From the NCBI GenBank assembly GCA_903845315.1, contig CAIMWY010000382.1, positions 1-8,911 of the forward strand: a stretch of 8,911 nucleotides of DNA. Direction: 5' to 3'. The position numbers and the translations under genes were made by a program. The notes beneath the pieces are model-generated. The model was given only the letters and a program-made list of their open reading frames with translations. It was not told the DNA's origin and ran no database searches. Positions 1-6,413 of the stretch are shown here, piece after piece (within the stretch, counting starts at the first letter, position 1; every line of letters starts with the position of its first letter). The DNA is from an uncultured Burkholderiales bacterium (lineage in GTDB: Bacteria; Pseudomonadota; Gammaproteobacteria; Burkholderiales; Burkholderiaceae).

Positions 1-213
1 GAAAACCTCAAGGTGGCGGTGATGGGATGCATCGTCAACGGACCCGGCGAGAGCAAACATGCCGACATTGGCATCAGCTTGCCCGGCAGCGGTGAGGCAC
101 CCGCTGCCCCCGTGTTCATCGATGGCGAAAAGGCCATGACTTTGCGCGGCGACAACATTGCCCGCGAGTTCCACCAAATTGTTGAAACCTATATCGAAAA
201 ACGCTTTGGTTGA
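1..213 (+). CDS. ispG: 4-hydroxy-3-methylbut-2-enyl diphosphate synthase (flavodoxin), C-terminal fragment
   Basis: This is the last 70 codons of IspG (GcpE), open at the left edge of the window and ending at TGA 211-213. IspG is the iron-sulfur enzyme of the MEP isoprenoid pathway that reductively converts 2-C-methyl-D-erythritol 2,4-cyclodiphosphate to HMBPP in the cytoplasm. The fragment carries the family signature [10 protein letters not shown] at visible residues 8-17. Its Cys10 and Glu17 are seven residues apart, the same spacing as the third cysteine and the glutamate ligand of the [4Fe-4S] cluster in the E. coli enzyme. The other cluster cysteines lie upstream, outside the window. 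The tail ([19 protein letters not shown]...) matches the usual IspG C-terminus, so the gene looks intact at this end. The hisS start follows 24 bases later, as in many proteobacteria. The stop codon lies in the loop of an inverted repeat. Confidence 0.95.
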   Translation, partial: ENLKVAVMGCIVNGPGESKHADIGISLPGSGEAPAAPVFIDGEKAMTLRGDNIAREFHQIVETYIEKRFG

Positions 214-224
214 ACACCAAAGCG
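202..224. repeat. Perfect 9-bp inverted repeat (hairpin) spanning the ispG stop codon
   Basis: CGCTTTGGT (202-210) and ACCAAAGCG (216-224) are exact reverse complements separated by the 5-base loop TGAAC, which contains the ispG stop. On the + strand no T-run follows, so it does not look like a terminator for ispG-hisS transcription. Read on the - strand the stem is followed by TTTTT (complement of AAAAA 197-201), which resembles a short intrinsic terminator for antisense transcripts. The hairpin ends 13 bases before the hisS GTG, so in mRNA it could affect hisS initiation or mark a processing site. The left arm is also ispG coding sequence, so part of the match could be chance. Confidence 0.6.
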
Positions 225-237
225 CCATGGAAACACT

Positions 238-1569
238 GTGACTTCAGAGAACGACAAACCCCAACCATCCGTCGCCAAACCGGCCAAGCAGCAAGCTTTG
301 ATTGCGGTCAAAGGCATGAACGATTTGCTGCCACCAGCCTCTGCCCATTGGGAATGGTTGGAAGACAAAGTGCGTGGTCTGATGGTCCGCCATGCCTACC
401 GCAACTTGCGTACGCCCATCGTGGAGCCCACGGCCTTGTTTGTGCGTGGCCTGGGTGAGGTGACTGACATTGTGGAAAAGGAGATGTACTCCTTTGAAGA
501 CCGCTTGAATGGCGAGCAGCTCACCCTCCGACCTGAGGCCACGGCCGGTGTGGTGCGCGCGGTGGTGGAGCACAACATGCTCTACGACGGTGGCAAGCGT
601 CTGTATTACATGGGGCCGATGTTTCGCCACGAACGCCCCCAGCGTGGCCGGTACCGACAGTTCCACCAGATCGGCGCCGAAGCCCTTGGTTTTCCAGGGG
701 CCGAGGTGGATGGTGAATTGATTTTGCTGGCCGCCACCTTGTGGCAAGAGCTGGGATTGCAAGACGTGCGCTTGGAGCTCAACAGCCTGGGGCAACCGAC
801 AGAGCGTGCCGCTCATCGCGCCGCCTTGATTGCCCATTTGGAGCAGCACTTGGAGGTGCTGGACGAAGAAGCCAAACGGCGCTTGCACAGCAACCCGTTG
901 CGCATCTTGGACACCAAGAACCCGGCCATGCAAGCGGTGGTGGAGGCCGCGCCCAAGCTGATTGACTTTTTGGGCGAAGCCTCGCTGGACCACTTCCATG
1001 CGGTGCGCGCCATCTTGGATGCCAGCGGCGTGAGCTACCGCATCAACCCGCGTTTGGTGCGCGGCATGGACTACTACAACCTCACCGTGTTTGAGTTTGT
1101 GACCGACCGTTTGGGATCACAAGGCACCATTTGTGGTGGGGGACGTTACGACTACCTGATCGAACAAGTCGGCGGCAAACCCGCGCCTGCTGTGGGTTGG
1201 GCCCTTGGCGTTGAGCGTGTGTTGGAGTTGCTCAAGGAGCAAGGTACCTTGCCGGACGCAGTGGGCCCGGATGTGTACGCCATCGTCCCCGACGCCTCGG
1301 CCTTGCCCGTGGTGTTTGCCACCCTGAAAACCTTGCGCGGCCTGGGCCTGTCGGCGCAAATGCACGCCGGAGCGGGTGAGGGCATGGGCAGCATGAAGTC
1401 GCAATTCAAGAAGGCTGACGCCAGCGGCGCTCGGTTGGCATTGATTTTTGGCAGTGATGAATTGGCGCGTGGCGAAGTCACGATCAAGTCTTTGCGTGAC
1501 GGCGCAGGAGCGCAAGCCACCGTTGCCTTGACCGATGTGGTCCACGCCGTGAAGCAGCGCCTGATCTAA
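238..1569 (+). CDS. hisS: Histidine--tRNA ligase (HisRS)
   Basis: This class II aminoacyl-tRNA synthetase charges tRNA-His with histidine using ATP, and works as a cytoplasmic homodimer. The 443 residues are slightly longer than E. coli HisRS because of a roughly 20-residue polar N-terminal extension before the conserved [13 protein letters not shown] start. Catalytic motifs are in order: motif 2 [16 protein letters not shown] at residues 129-144, HisRS motif LVRGMDYYN around 273-281 with the expected catalytic Arg275, GGGRYD at 300-305, and motif 3 GWALGVER at 320-327. The C-terminal anticodon-binding domain runs from about residue 345 to the end. The histidine-binding loop reads RPEATAG (98-104), with Ala101 where E. 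coli has Gly. The start is GTG 238, the only start in this frame after the in-frame ispG stop until TTG 298. No clear Shine-Dalgarno precedes it. The gene is probably co-transcribed with ispG. Confidence 0.97.
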   Translation: MTSENDKPQPSVAKPAKQQALIAVKGMNDLLPPASAHWEWLEDKVRGLMVRHAYRNLRTPIVEPTALFVRGLGEVTDIVEKEMYSFEDRLNGEQLTLRPEATAGVVRAVVEHNMLYDGGKRLYYMGPMFRHERPQRGRYRQFHQIGAEALGFPGAEVDGELILLAATLWQELGLQDVRLELNSLGQPTERAAHRAALIAHLEQHLEVLDEEAKRRLHSNPLRILDTKNPAMQAVVEAAPKLIDFLGEASLDHFHAVRAILDASGVSYRINPRLVRGMDYYNLTVFEFVTDRLGSQGTICGGGRYDYLIEQVGGKPAPAVGWALGVERVLELLKEQGTLPDAVGPDVYAIVPDASALPVVFATLKTLRGLGLSAQMHAGAGEGMGSMKSQFKKADASGARLALIFGSDELARGEVTIKSLRDGAGAQATVALTDVVHAVKQRLI

Positions 1570-1588
1570 GCGGACGCGGGCCTACAAT
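1561..1588 (+). promoter_or_regulatory. Possible sigma-70 promoter upstream of yfgM
   Basis: The hisS-yfgM gap contains TACAAT at 1583-1588, one mismatch from the TATAAT -10 consensus. CTGATC at 1561-1566 is a poor -35 candidate (three of six positions match TTGACA) with a 16-base spacer, and it overlaps the hisS stop. ACAATCG recurs before hflK (6379-6385). The call rests on the -10 box alone and is tentative. Confidence 0.3.
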
Positions 1589-1617
1589 CGTTTAACTTTT
1601 TGCAAGCATTCACCACC

Positions 1618-2289
1618 ATGGCCTCTCACCTCGACCTCGAAGAACAAGAACAACTCGATGAACTCAAGCACTTCTGGAAGCGCTGGGGCGATCTGATCAC
1701 TTGGGTGCTGATTGCCGTATTTGGCAGCTATGCCGCATGGATGGGCTGGCAGTCGTGGTCAGCCAAGCAGTCGGCTCAGTCAGCCGCTTTGTACGACACG
1801 GTGGAGCGGGCAGCACTCAGTGCCGACATGGCTTTGCTGGATCGCTCGGTGGCCGACATCAAAGACAAATTTGCCAGCACCAGCTATGCACAACAAGCAG
1901 CCTTGCTCGCCGCGCGCATTTACCAAGACAAAGCGCGTCCAGCCGACGCTCGCAAGCAGCTGGCTTGGGTGATTGACACCTCTGGGGATGAGGGCTATCG
2001 AGCCTTGGCGCGTTTGCGCTTGTCGGCACTGTTGATCGAAGAAAAAAACTTCGACGCTGCGCGCCAACAACTCAGTACCAAAGTGCCCGTGTCATTTGAG
2101 CCTCTGTTAGCCGATCGTTTGGGAGATATTGATCTGCTTGAAAACAAGACGGCACAAGCCATCAAAAATTACCAGACAGCCTGGAAAGGATTTGACGCAA
2201 ATGCTGAGTACCGCCGTTTGGTTGCGGTGAAGCTGGCGGCTTTGGGCGCCGATCCAGAAGATACGGCTGCAAAGGAGGCTACCAAGTGA
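1618..2289 (+). CDS. YfgM-family membrane-anchored tetratricopeptide repeat protein
   Basis: The 223-residue protein has a charged, Glu-rich cytoplasmic N-terminus (LDLEEQEQLDELKHFWKRW), one transmembrane helix at about residues 26-44, and an Ala-rich helical periplasmic domain typical of the YfgM/TPR_21 family. E. coli YfgM (206 residues) is an inner-membrane protein that associates with the SecYEG translocon and the chaperone PpiD and assists envelope proteins; the same role here is inferred from family and location. Helix-pair segments such as LLAARIYQDKARPADARKQLAWVI and ALARLRLSALLIEEKNFDAARQQL look like TPR units. The start is taken as ATG 1618, which begins the conserved N-terminus; an in-frame TTG at 1600 would add six unconvincing residues. 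No strong Shine-Dalgarno is seen. Its TGA overlaps the bamB GTG, suggesting translational coupling. Confidence 0.9.
   Translation: MASHLDLEEQEQLDELKHFWKRWGDLITWVLIAVFGSYAAWMGWQSWSAKQSAQSAALYDTVERAALSADMALLDRSVADIKDKFASTSYAQQAALLAARIYQDKARPADARKQLAWVIDTSGDEGYRALARLRLSALLIEEKNFDAARQQLSTKVPVSFEPLLADRLGDIDLLENKTAQAIKNYQTAWKGFDANAEYRRLVAVKLAALGADPEDTAAKEATK
2273..2278 (+). promoter_or_regulatory. Shine-Dalgarno for bamB (AGGAGG)
   Basis: A perfect AGGAGG sits 7 bases before GTG 2286, inside the last codons of yfgM. It fixes the GTG as the bamB start and, with the GTGA stop/start overlap, indicates coupled translation of the two genes. Confidence 0.85.
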
Positions 2290-3416
2290 ACACCACCTTC
2301 TGGTCTGTGATCTCCAAGCTGGCCATGATCGGCCTCTGTGCAGGCTTGATGGCTTGTTCGGGAACCTCGCGTCCTAAGCCTGAGGACATCTCCAGTGTGC
2401 CTGTCCTGCAAGATATTCAAACCCGTTGGTCTACGCAAATAGGTGCAGTAGATTTTCCCTTGGTGGTCTCTGCGCGTGGTGACCGTGTGGCACTGGCCAG
2501 CAGTCAAGGCATGGTCGCCGTGTTGTCTGCTCAAACCGGTCAAGACATTTGGCGACTCAACTTGAACCAAGCCATCGCAGCGGGTGTCGGCAGCGATGGA
2601 CAGCAGGTGGCCCTAGTGACACGGGACAACCAGTTGGTGGTGCTTCAAGATGGCAAAGTGCTATGGCGCCAGACCCTCTCAGCCCAATCATTCACAGCCC
2701 CTTTGGTGGCGGGCGGACGCGTGTTTGTGTTGATGGCTGATCGATCGGTCTTGGCCTTTGACGGTGTCAGCGGTGCCAAATTGTGGACACAACAGCGCCC
2801 TGGCGAACCCCTTGTGCTCAAACAAGCTGGCGTCATCTTGCCGTTTAAAAACACCTTGGTGGTGGGCCTGTCCGGGCGCTTGACCGGACTTGACCCCATC
2901 AACGGCCTTGTTCGCTGGGAGTCAGCGATTGCCACACCGCGTGGCACCAACGACATGGAGCGTTTGGTCGATTTGGTGGGCCCCGCAGACCGCAATGCGG
3001 ATGTGGTGTGCGCGCGCGCATTCCAGTCGCAAATCGGTTGTGTCAATGCCGAGCGTGGTCAAAGCGTTTGGACACGTGCGTCCAACGGCGAGCGCGGTGT
3101 CAGCGGCAACGAAACACAACTGATAGCGGCCTTGTCCAATGGTGTGGTTCAAGCCTGGAACCGCAGCAACGGTGAGCGCTTGTGGGACACCGAGCGCCTG
3201 AAGTACAGGGCCTTGAGCGCCCCCTTGGTCACCCAGCGTGGCATTTTGTTGGCAGACAACGGAGGATGGTTGTATCTGCTGTCACTGGCCGACGGCGCCT
3301 TGCTCAACCGCGTCAAACTCGATGGCAGTGAATTGGCATCTGCCCCTGTTCAAGCCGGACCGCACTATGTGTTGGTCACACGCGAAGGCCGCGTGATGGG
3401 CTTGCAAATCCCGTGA
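2286..3416 (+). CDS. bamB: Outer membrane protein assembly factor BamB (lipoprotein)
   Basis: BamB (YfgL) is a periplasmic lipoprotein of the BAM complex that binds BamA and helps insert beta-barrel proteins into the outer membrane. The 376-residue protein has a lipoprotein signal peptide with the lipobox LMAC and the acylated cysteine at residue 24. Ser25 at +2 is compatible with sorting to the outer membrane. The rest is a beta-propeller built from PQQ-type repeats that each end in a Gly-x-x-x-Trp-like strand: AVLSAQTGQDIW (about 78), VLAFDGVSGAKLW, LTGLDPINGLVRW, IGCVNAERGQSVW, VQAWNRSNGERLW and LYLLSLADGALLN. Length is close to the E. coli protein (392). The start GTG overlaps the yfgM stop and has an ideal ribosome binding site. 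Position between yfgM and der matches the conserved proteobacterial order. Confidence 0.94.
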   Translation: MNTTFWSVISKLAMIGLCAGLMACSGTSRPKPEDISSVPVLQDIQTRWSTQIGAVDFPLVVSARGDRVALASSQGMVAVLSAQTGQDIWRLNLNQAIAAGVGSDGQQVALVTRDNQLVVLQDGKVLWRQTLSAQSFTAPLVAGGRVFVLMADRSVLAFDGVSGAKLWTQQRPGEPLVLKQAGVILPFKNTLVVGLSGRLTGLDPINGLVRWESAIATPRGTNDMERLVDLVGPADRNADVVCARAFQSQIGCVNAERGQSVWTRASNGERGVSGNETQLIAALSNGVVQAWNRSNGERLWDTERLKYRALSAPLVTQRGILLADNGGWLYLLSLADGALLNRVKLDGSELASAPVQAGPHYVLVTREGRVMGLQIP

Positions 3417-3428
3417 TCGCAGGCCGTT

Positions 3429-3433
3429 AAGGA
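3429..3433 (+). promoter_or_regulatory. Shine-Dalgarno for der, supporting a TTG start
   Basis: AAGGA lies 7 bases before TTG 3441 in the 24-base bamB-der gap. It supports TTG as the true der start, because the conserved Der N-terminus [15 protein letters not shown] begins at the very next codon and leaves no room for a later start. Confidence 0.75.
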
Positions 3434-3440
3434 ATATCTA

Positions 3441-4781
3441 TTGAAACCCGTTTTGGCCCTGGTGGGCCGTCCCAACGTTGGCAAGTCCACGTTGTTCAAT
3501 CGTTTGACCAAATCGCGTGATGCGATCGTGGCCGACTATGCCGGCCTCACCCGAGATCGCCACTATGGCAATGCGAAATTTGGCAAGCTTGAGTTCATCG
3601 TCATCGACACTGGAGGCTTTGAGCCCGATGCTACCGACGGCATTTACAAGGAAATGGCACGTCAAACTCAACAGGCGGTGGCTGAGGCCGACGTGGTGGT
3701 GTTTGTCGTGGATGCCCGTGGCGGAATTTCTGCTCAAGACCACGACATTGCCAACTACCTGCGCCGCTTAGGCAAGCCCTGCTTGCTAGTGGCCAACAAA
3801 GCCGAGGGCATGCAAGAAGGCATGCAACTGGTGGAGTTTTATGAGTTGGGTTTGGGTGAGGTGTTGCCCGTGTCGGCTGCGCATGGCCAAGGCATTCGTT
3901 CGATGATTGAGATGGCGCTGGCACCGCTGAATTTGCCCGAGGTGGACGAAGACGCGGAACCTGTGGACGATGGCACCATCAAATTGGCGGTGGCTGGACG
4001 ACCCAATGTGGGTAAGTCGACCTTGATCAACACGTGGTTGGGCGAAGAGCGTTTGGTGGCGTTTGATTTGCCGGGCACCACGCGCGATGCCATCAGCGTG
4101 CCCTTTGAGCGGGATGGCCAAAAGTTTGAATTGATCGACACGGCCGGTTTGCGCCGCAAAGGCAAAGTGTTTGAAGCCATTGAAAAGTTTTCGGTCGTCA
4201 AAACCTTGCAAGCCATCGAGTCGGCCAATGTGGTCTTGCTCTTGCTCGATGCCACCCAAGGTGTGACCGATCAAGACGCGCACATTGCGGGCTATATCTT
4301 GGAAAGTGGCCGGGCCGTGGTGTTGGCGGTCAATAAATGGGATGCCGTCGATGCCTACCAGCGCGAAATGCTGCATCGATCCATCGAAACGCGGTTGCCT
4401 TTTTTGAAATTCGCTGCTTTGCATTTCATTTCGGCCAAAAAGCGCCAAGGTTTGGGGCCTTTGTGGGGAGCGATTGCACAAGCCCACCGTGCGGCCATGT
4501 GCAAGATGTCGACACCGGTACTCACGCGCCTACTTCTCGAAGCGGTGCAATTTCAAAGCCCACAGCGCGCCGGCATGTTCCGCCCCAAAATGCGCTACGC
4601 CCACCAAGGTGGTATGAATCCGCCTGTGATCGTGATTCACGGCAATTCCCTCGAACACGTCACCGAAACCTACAAACGCTTTTTAGAAGGCCGTTTTCGC
4701 AAGGCGTTTTCACTGGAGGGCACGCCTTTGCGAATTCAAATGCGCACTTCGACCAATCCTTACAAGGACAAGGACGACTGA
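3441..4781 (+). CDS. der: Ribosome biogenesis GTPase Der (EngA)
   Basis: Der is an essential GTPase with two tandem G domains and a KH-like C-terminal domain; it binds the 50S subunit and acts late in its assembly. The 446-residue protein shows GD1 with the P-loop GRPNVGKS at 9-16, DTGG at 56-59 and NKAE at 119-122. GD2 has a second identical P-loop at 186-193, DTAG at 233-236 within [10 protein letters not shown], and NKWD at 298-301. The KH-like domain occupies roughly 355-440 ([27 protein letters not shown]). GD1 has Glu122 where the canonical guanine-specificity motif has Asp, a conservative change. Linker residues around 168-180 are acidic ([12 protein letters not shown]), as is common in the family. 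Translation begins at TTG with a good Shine-Dalgarno. The gene follows bamB closely and is probably in the same transcript. Confidence 0.97.
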   Translation: MKPVLALVGRPNVGKSTLFNRLTKSRDAIVADYAGLTRDRHYGNAKFGKLEFIVIDTGGFEPDATDGIYKEMARQTQQAVAEADVVVFVVDARGGISAQDHDIANYLRRLGKPCLLVANKAEGMQEGMQLVEFYELGLGEVLPVSAAHGQGIRSMIEMALAPLNLPEVDEDAEPVDDGTIKLAVAGRPNVGKSTLINTWLGEERLVAFDLPGTTRDAISVPFERDGQKFELIDTAGLRRKGKVFEAIEKFSVVKTLQAIESANVVLLLLDATQGVTDQDAHIAGYILESGRAVVLAVNKWDAVDAYQREMLHRSIETRLPFLKFAALHFISAKKRQGLGPLWGAIAQAHRAAMCKMSTPVLTRLLLEAVQFQSPQRAGMFRPKMRYAHQGGMNPPVIVIHGNSLEHVTETYKRFLEGRFRKAFSLEGTPLRIQMRTSTNPYKDKDD

Positions 4782-4841
4782 GTCGCGAAGGCGTCCCACT
4801 GCTGTGGTAAGGTAAGCGTTCTTTCTTAAACACTGAAACAC

Positions 4842-4846
4842 GGAGA
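4842..4846 (+). promoter_or_regulatory. Shine-Dalgarno for hfq
   Basis: GGAGA is 5 bases before GTG 4852 and 11 bases before ATG 4858. Spacing favours GTG, codon identity favours ATG; the two differ by only two residues. The 70-base der-hfq gap otherwise shows no convincing promoter boxes. Confidence 0.6.
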
Positions 4847-4851
4847 ATATC

Positions 4852-5124
4852 GTGAACATGAACACCGACAATTCAAAAAACAAAGGCCAACTGTTGCAAG
4901 ATCCTTTCCTCAACATATTGCGCCGCGAACATGTGCCAGTCTCCATCTACTTGGTCAACGGCATCAAACTGCAAGGACAGATCGAATCTTTTGATCAATA
5001 TGTCGTCTTATTGAGAAATACGGTAACTCAAATGGTTTACAAACACGCCATTTCGACCATCGTGCCAGGACGTGCTGTCAACTTCAATGCGACCGACGGC
5101 ACAGGCAGTTCCCCTGAAGTCTGA
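4852..5124 (+). CDS. hfq: RNA-binding protein Hfq
   Basis: Hfq is a hexameric Sm-like RNA chaperone that pairs small RNAs with mRNAs. The 90-residue protein contains the whole Sm fold: Sm1 from [27 protein letters not shown] and Sm2 with [12 protein letters not shown], including the proximal-face Tyr63-Lys64-His65 (E. coli 55-57). The conserved [10 protein letters not shown] with Gln16 and Asp17 is also present. The rim reads RREH (24-27) where E. coli has RRER. The N-terminus before KGQLLQDPF is longer by about 8 residues than in E. coli, with an Asn-rich [10 protein letters not shown], and the C-terminal tail is short (about 15 residues after the Sm core). The start could be GTG 4852 or ATG 4858. 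A strong terminator follows directly, so hfq can be the last gene of the upstream transcript. Confidence 0.96.
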   Translation: MNMNTDNSKNKGQLLQDPFLNILRREHVPVSIYLVNGIKLQGQIESFDQYVVLLRNTVTQMVYKHAISTIVPGRAVNFNATDGTGSSPEV

Positions 5125-5138
5125 TTCGGTACGCTCTG

Positions 5139-5165
5139 AAAAAGGGCTTTGACAGCCCTTTTTTT
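5139..5165 (+). terminator. Intrinsic (Rho-independent) terminator after hfq
   Basis: A perfect 10-bp stem is formed by AAAAAGGGCT (5139-5148) and AGCCCTTTTT (5154-5163) around the 5-base loop TTGAC, and is followed by more T (T-run 5159-5165). It starts 14 bases after the hfq stop. The A-run on the left arm gives a five-T run on the - strand, so it may work in both directions. It separates hfq from hflX. Confidence 0.9.
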
Positions 5166-5196
5166 ATGCTCTTTTTTGCCCTCCTCGATTGACCTT

Positions 5197-6360
5197 TTGA
5201 CAGACTCCAGCCACACAACAGACGCGCCCACCATCTTGGTTGGCGTAGATTTTGGTTTGCCGCATTTTGACGGTGAGCTCGAAGAACTGGGGTTGTTGGC
5301 ACAAACCGCTGGCCTGCGGCCTTTGGCGCGCATCACCTGCAAGCGCAAGGCGCCTGATGCCGCTTTGTTTGTAGGCAGTGGCAAGGCCGACGAAATTAAA
5401 GAGCTCGCCCTGTTGCATGGTGCTACCGAAATTTTGTTCGACCAGTCTTTGAGCCCGGCCCAACAGCGCAACTTAGAGCGCCACATGGGGATGGCAGTGA
5501 ATGACCGCACCTTGTTGATTTTGGAAATTTTTGCCCAACGCGCGCGCAGCCACGAAGGCAAGTTGCAGGTGGAGTTGGCCAAACTGCAATACCTCAGCAC
5601 ACGCTTGGTGCGACGCTGGTCACACTTGGAGCGACAAAGCGGTGGCATTGGCATGCGTGGTGGCCCGGGCGAAAGTCAGATCGAGTTGGACCGCCGCATG
5701 ATCAGCGAGTCCATCAAACGGACCCGCGAACGCTTGGAAAAAGTCAAACGCCAGCGTAGCACCCAGCGTCGTCAACGCCAACGCCGCGATGCCTTCACCA
5801 TTTCTTTGGTGGGTTATACCAACGCAGGTAAATCTACCTTGTTCAACGCCTTGGTCAAGGCGCGGGCCTATGCGGCGGACCAATTGTTTGCCACGCTCGA
5901 CACCACCACACGGCAGCTCTATTTGGGCGACAAGCAAGGCAGAGGGCGTTCGGTGTCGTTGTCTGACACCGTGGGCTTCATTCGTGATTTGCCGCACGGT
6001 TTGATCGACGCATTTCAGGCCACACTGCAAGAGGCCGCTGACGCCAACTTATTGATGCATGTGGTGGATGCCTCAAACCCAAATTTCCCAGAACAAATGG
6101 ACGAGGTTTACAAAGTGTTGTCCGACATTGGCGCAGCCGATGTTCCCCACGTTTTGGTGTTCAACAAACTCGACACCATGAGCGAGGGCACACGACCTTT
6201 GTACTTGCACGACCAGTATGAGGTGGACGGTCAAGCCGTGCCACGCTTTTTTGTCAGCGCCAAGACCGGGGAAGGTCTGCCAGCCTTGCGCGAGTTCCTG
6301 GCCCACGAGGCCATGAGCAACTTGCCCGATGACCTGACTTCAGCCCCGGTTTTAGATTGA
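5197..6360 (+). CDS. hflX: GTPase HflX
   Basis: HflX is a GTPase that binds the 50S subunit and splits stalled or hibernating 70S ribosomes, notably under heat stress. From TTG 5197 the protein has 387 residues. The N-terminal HflX domain includes LFVGSGKADEIKEL and VNDRTLLILEIFAQRA, then the hallmark GGIGMRGGPGE at 149-159 and a basic coiled-coil linker (RERLEKVKRQRSTQRRQR). The G domain shows GYTNAGKST at 206-214, DTVGFIRDLP from 257 and NKLD at 323-326. The start is uncertain: the frame is open back through the terminator (TTG 5149 and 5176 are possible), there is no ATG in frame near the N-terminus and no Shine-Dalgarno. TTG 5197 gives a short polar leader (TDSSHTTDAPT) before the conserved ILVGVDFG. 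The stop is 53 bases before the hflK ATG. Confidence 0.92.
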   Translation: MTDSSHTTDAPTILVGVDFGLPHFDGELEELGLLAQTAGLRPLARITCKRKAPDAALFVGSGKADEIKELALLHGATEILFDQSLSPAQQRNLERHMGMAVNDRTLLILEIFAQRARSHEGKLQVELAKLQYLSTRLVRRWSHLERQSGGIGMRGGPGESQIELDRRMISESIKRTRERLEKVKRQRSTQRRQRQRRDAFTISLVGYTNAGKSTLFNALVKARAYAADQLFATLDTTTRQLYLGDKQGRGRSVSLSDTVGFIRDLPHGLIDAFQATLQEAADANLLMHVVDASNPNFPEQMDEVYKVLSDIGAADVPHVLVFNKLDTMSEGTRPLYLHDQYEVDGQAVPRFFVSAKTGEGLPALREFLAHEAMSNLPDDLTSAPVLD

Positions 6361-6383
6361 ATCCGTTTGCAATTAGGCACAAT
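6357..6383 (+). promoter_or_regulatory. Possible promoter upstream of hflK
   Basis: TTGAAT (6357-6362), overlapping the hflX stop, and CACAAT (6378-6383) could act as -35 and -10 boxes with a short 15-base spacer. The sequence ACAATCG is shared with the box before yfgM. Both hexamers are imperfect, so this is only a candidate for a second start of hflKC transcription. Confidence 0.25.
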
Positions 6384-6413
6384 CGAGTCTTCAGAGAAAA
6401 AACGACCATCCGC

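Noticed and set aside
244..999. Long open frame on the - strand (251 codons) within hisS
   Set aside because: It mirrors a well-conserved gene with all HisRS motifs, its translation is low-complexity (Gln/His/Gly-rich) with no recognisable domain, and such shadows are common in this base composition.
1117..1545. Two overlapping - strand frames in the 3' part of hisS
   Set aside because: They occupy different frames over the HisRS C-terminal domain and show no family features.
3786..4487. Long open frame on the - strand (233 codons) within der
   Set aside because: Antisense shadow of the conserved Der G domains; the product resembles no family and has no ribosome binding site I can support.
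4775..4785. Small palindrome CGAC-TGA-GTCG around the der stop
   Set aside because: Only a 4-bp stem with no T-run; easily chance and too weak for a terminator.
4796..4807. CCAC-TGCT-GTGG mini-hairpin in the der-hfq gap
   Set aside because: Four-bp stem without flanking support; not distinguishable from chance.
5149..5196. Upstream TTG starts for hflX at 5149 and 5176
   Set aside because: They would begin in or next to the terminator stem and add a Leu/Phe/Ser-rich leader from the T-run; the family N-terminus starts near ILVGVDFG, so TTG 5197 is more plausible.
6357..6413. TTG 6357 start for hflK overlapping the hflX stop
   Set aside because: The 19 extra residues are not family-like and cover the likely promoter region; ATG 6414 is preferred.
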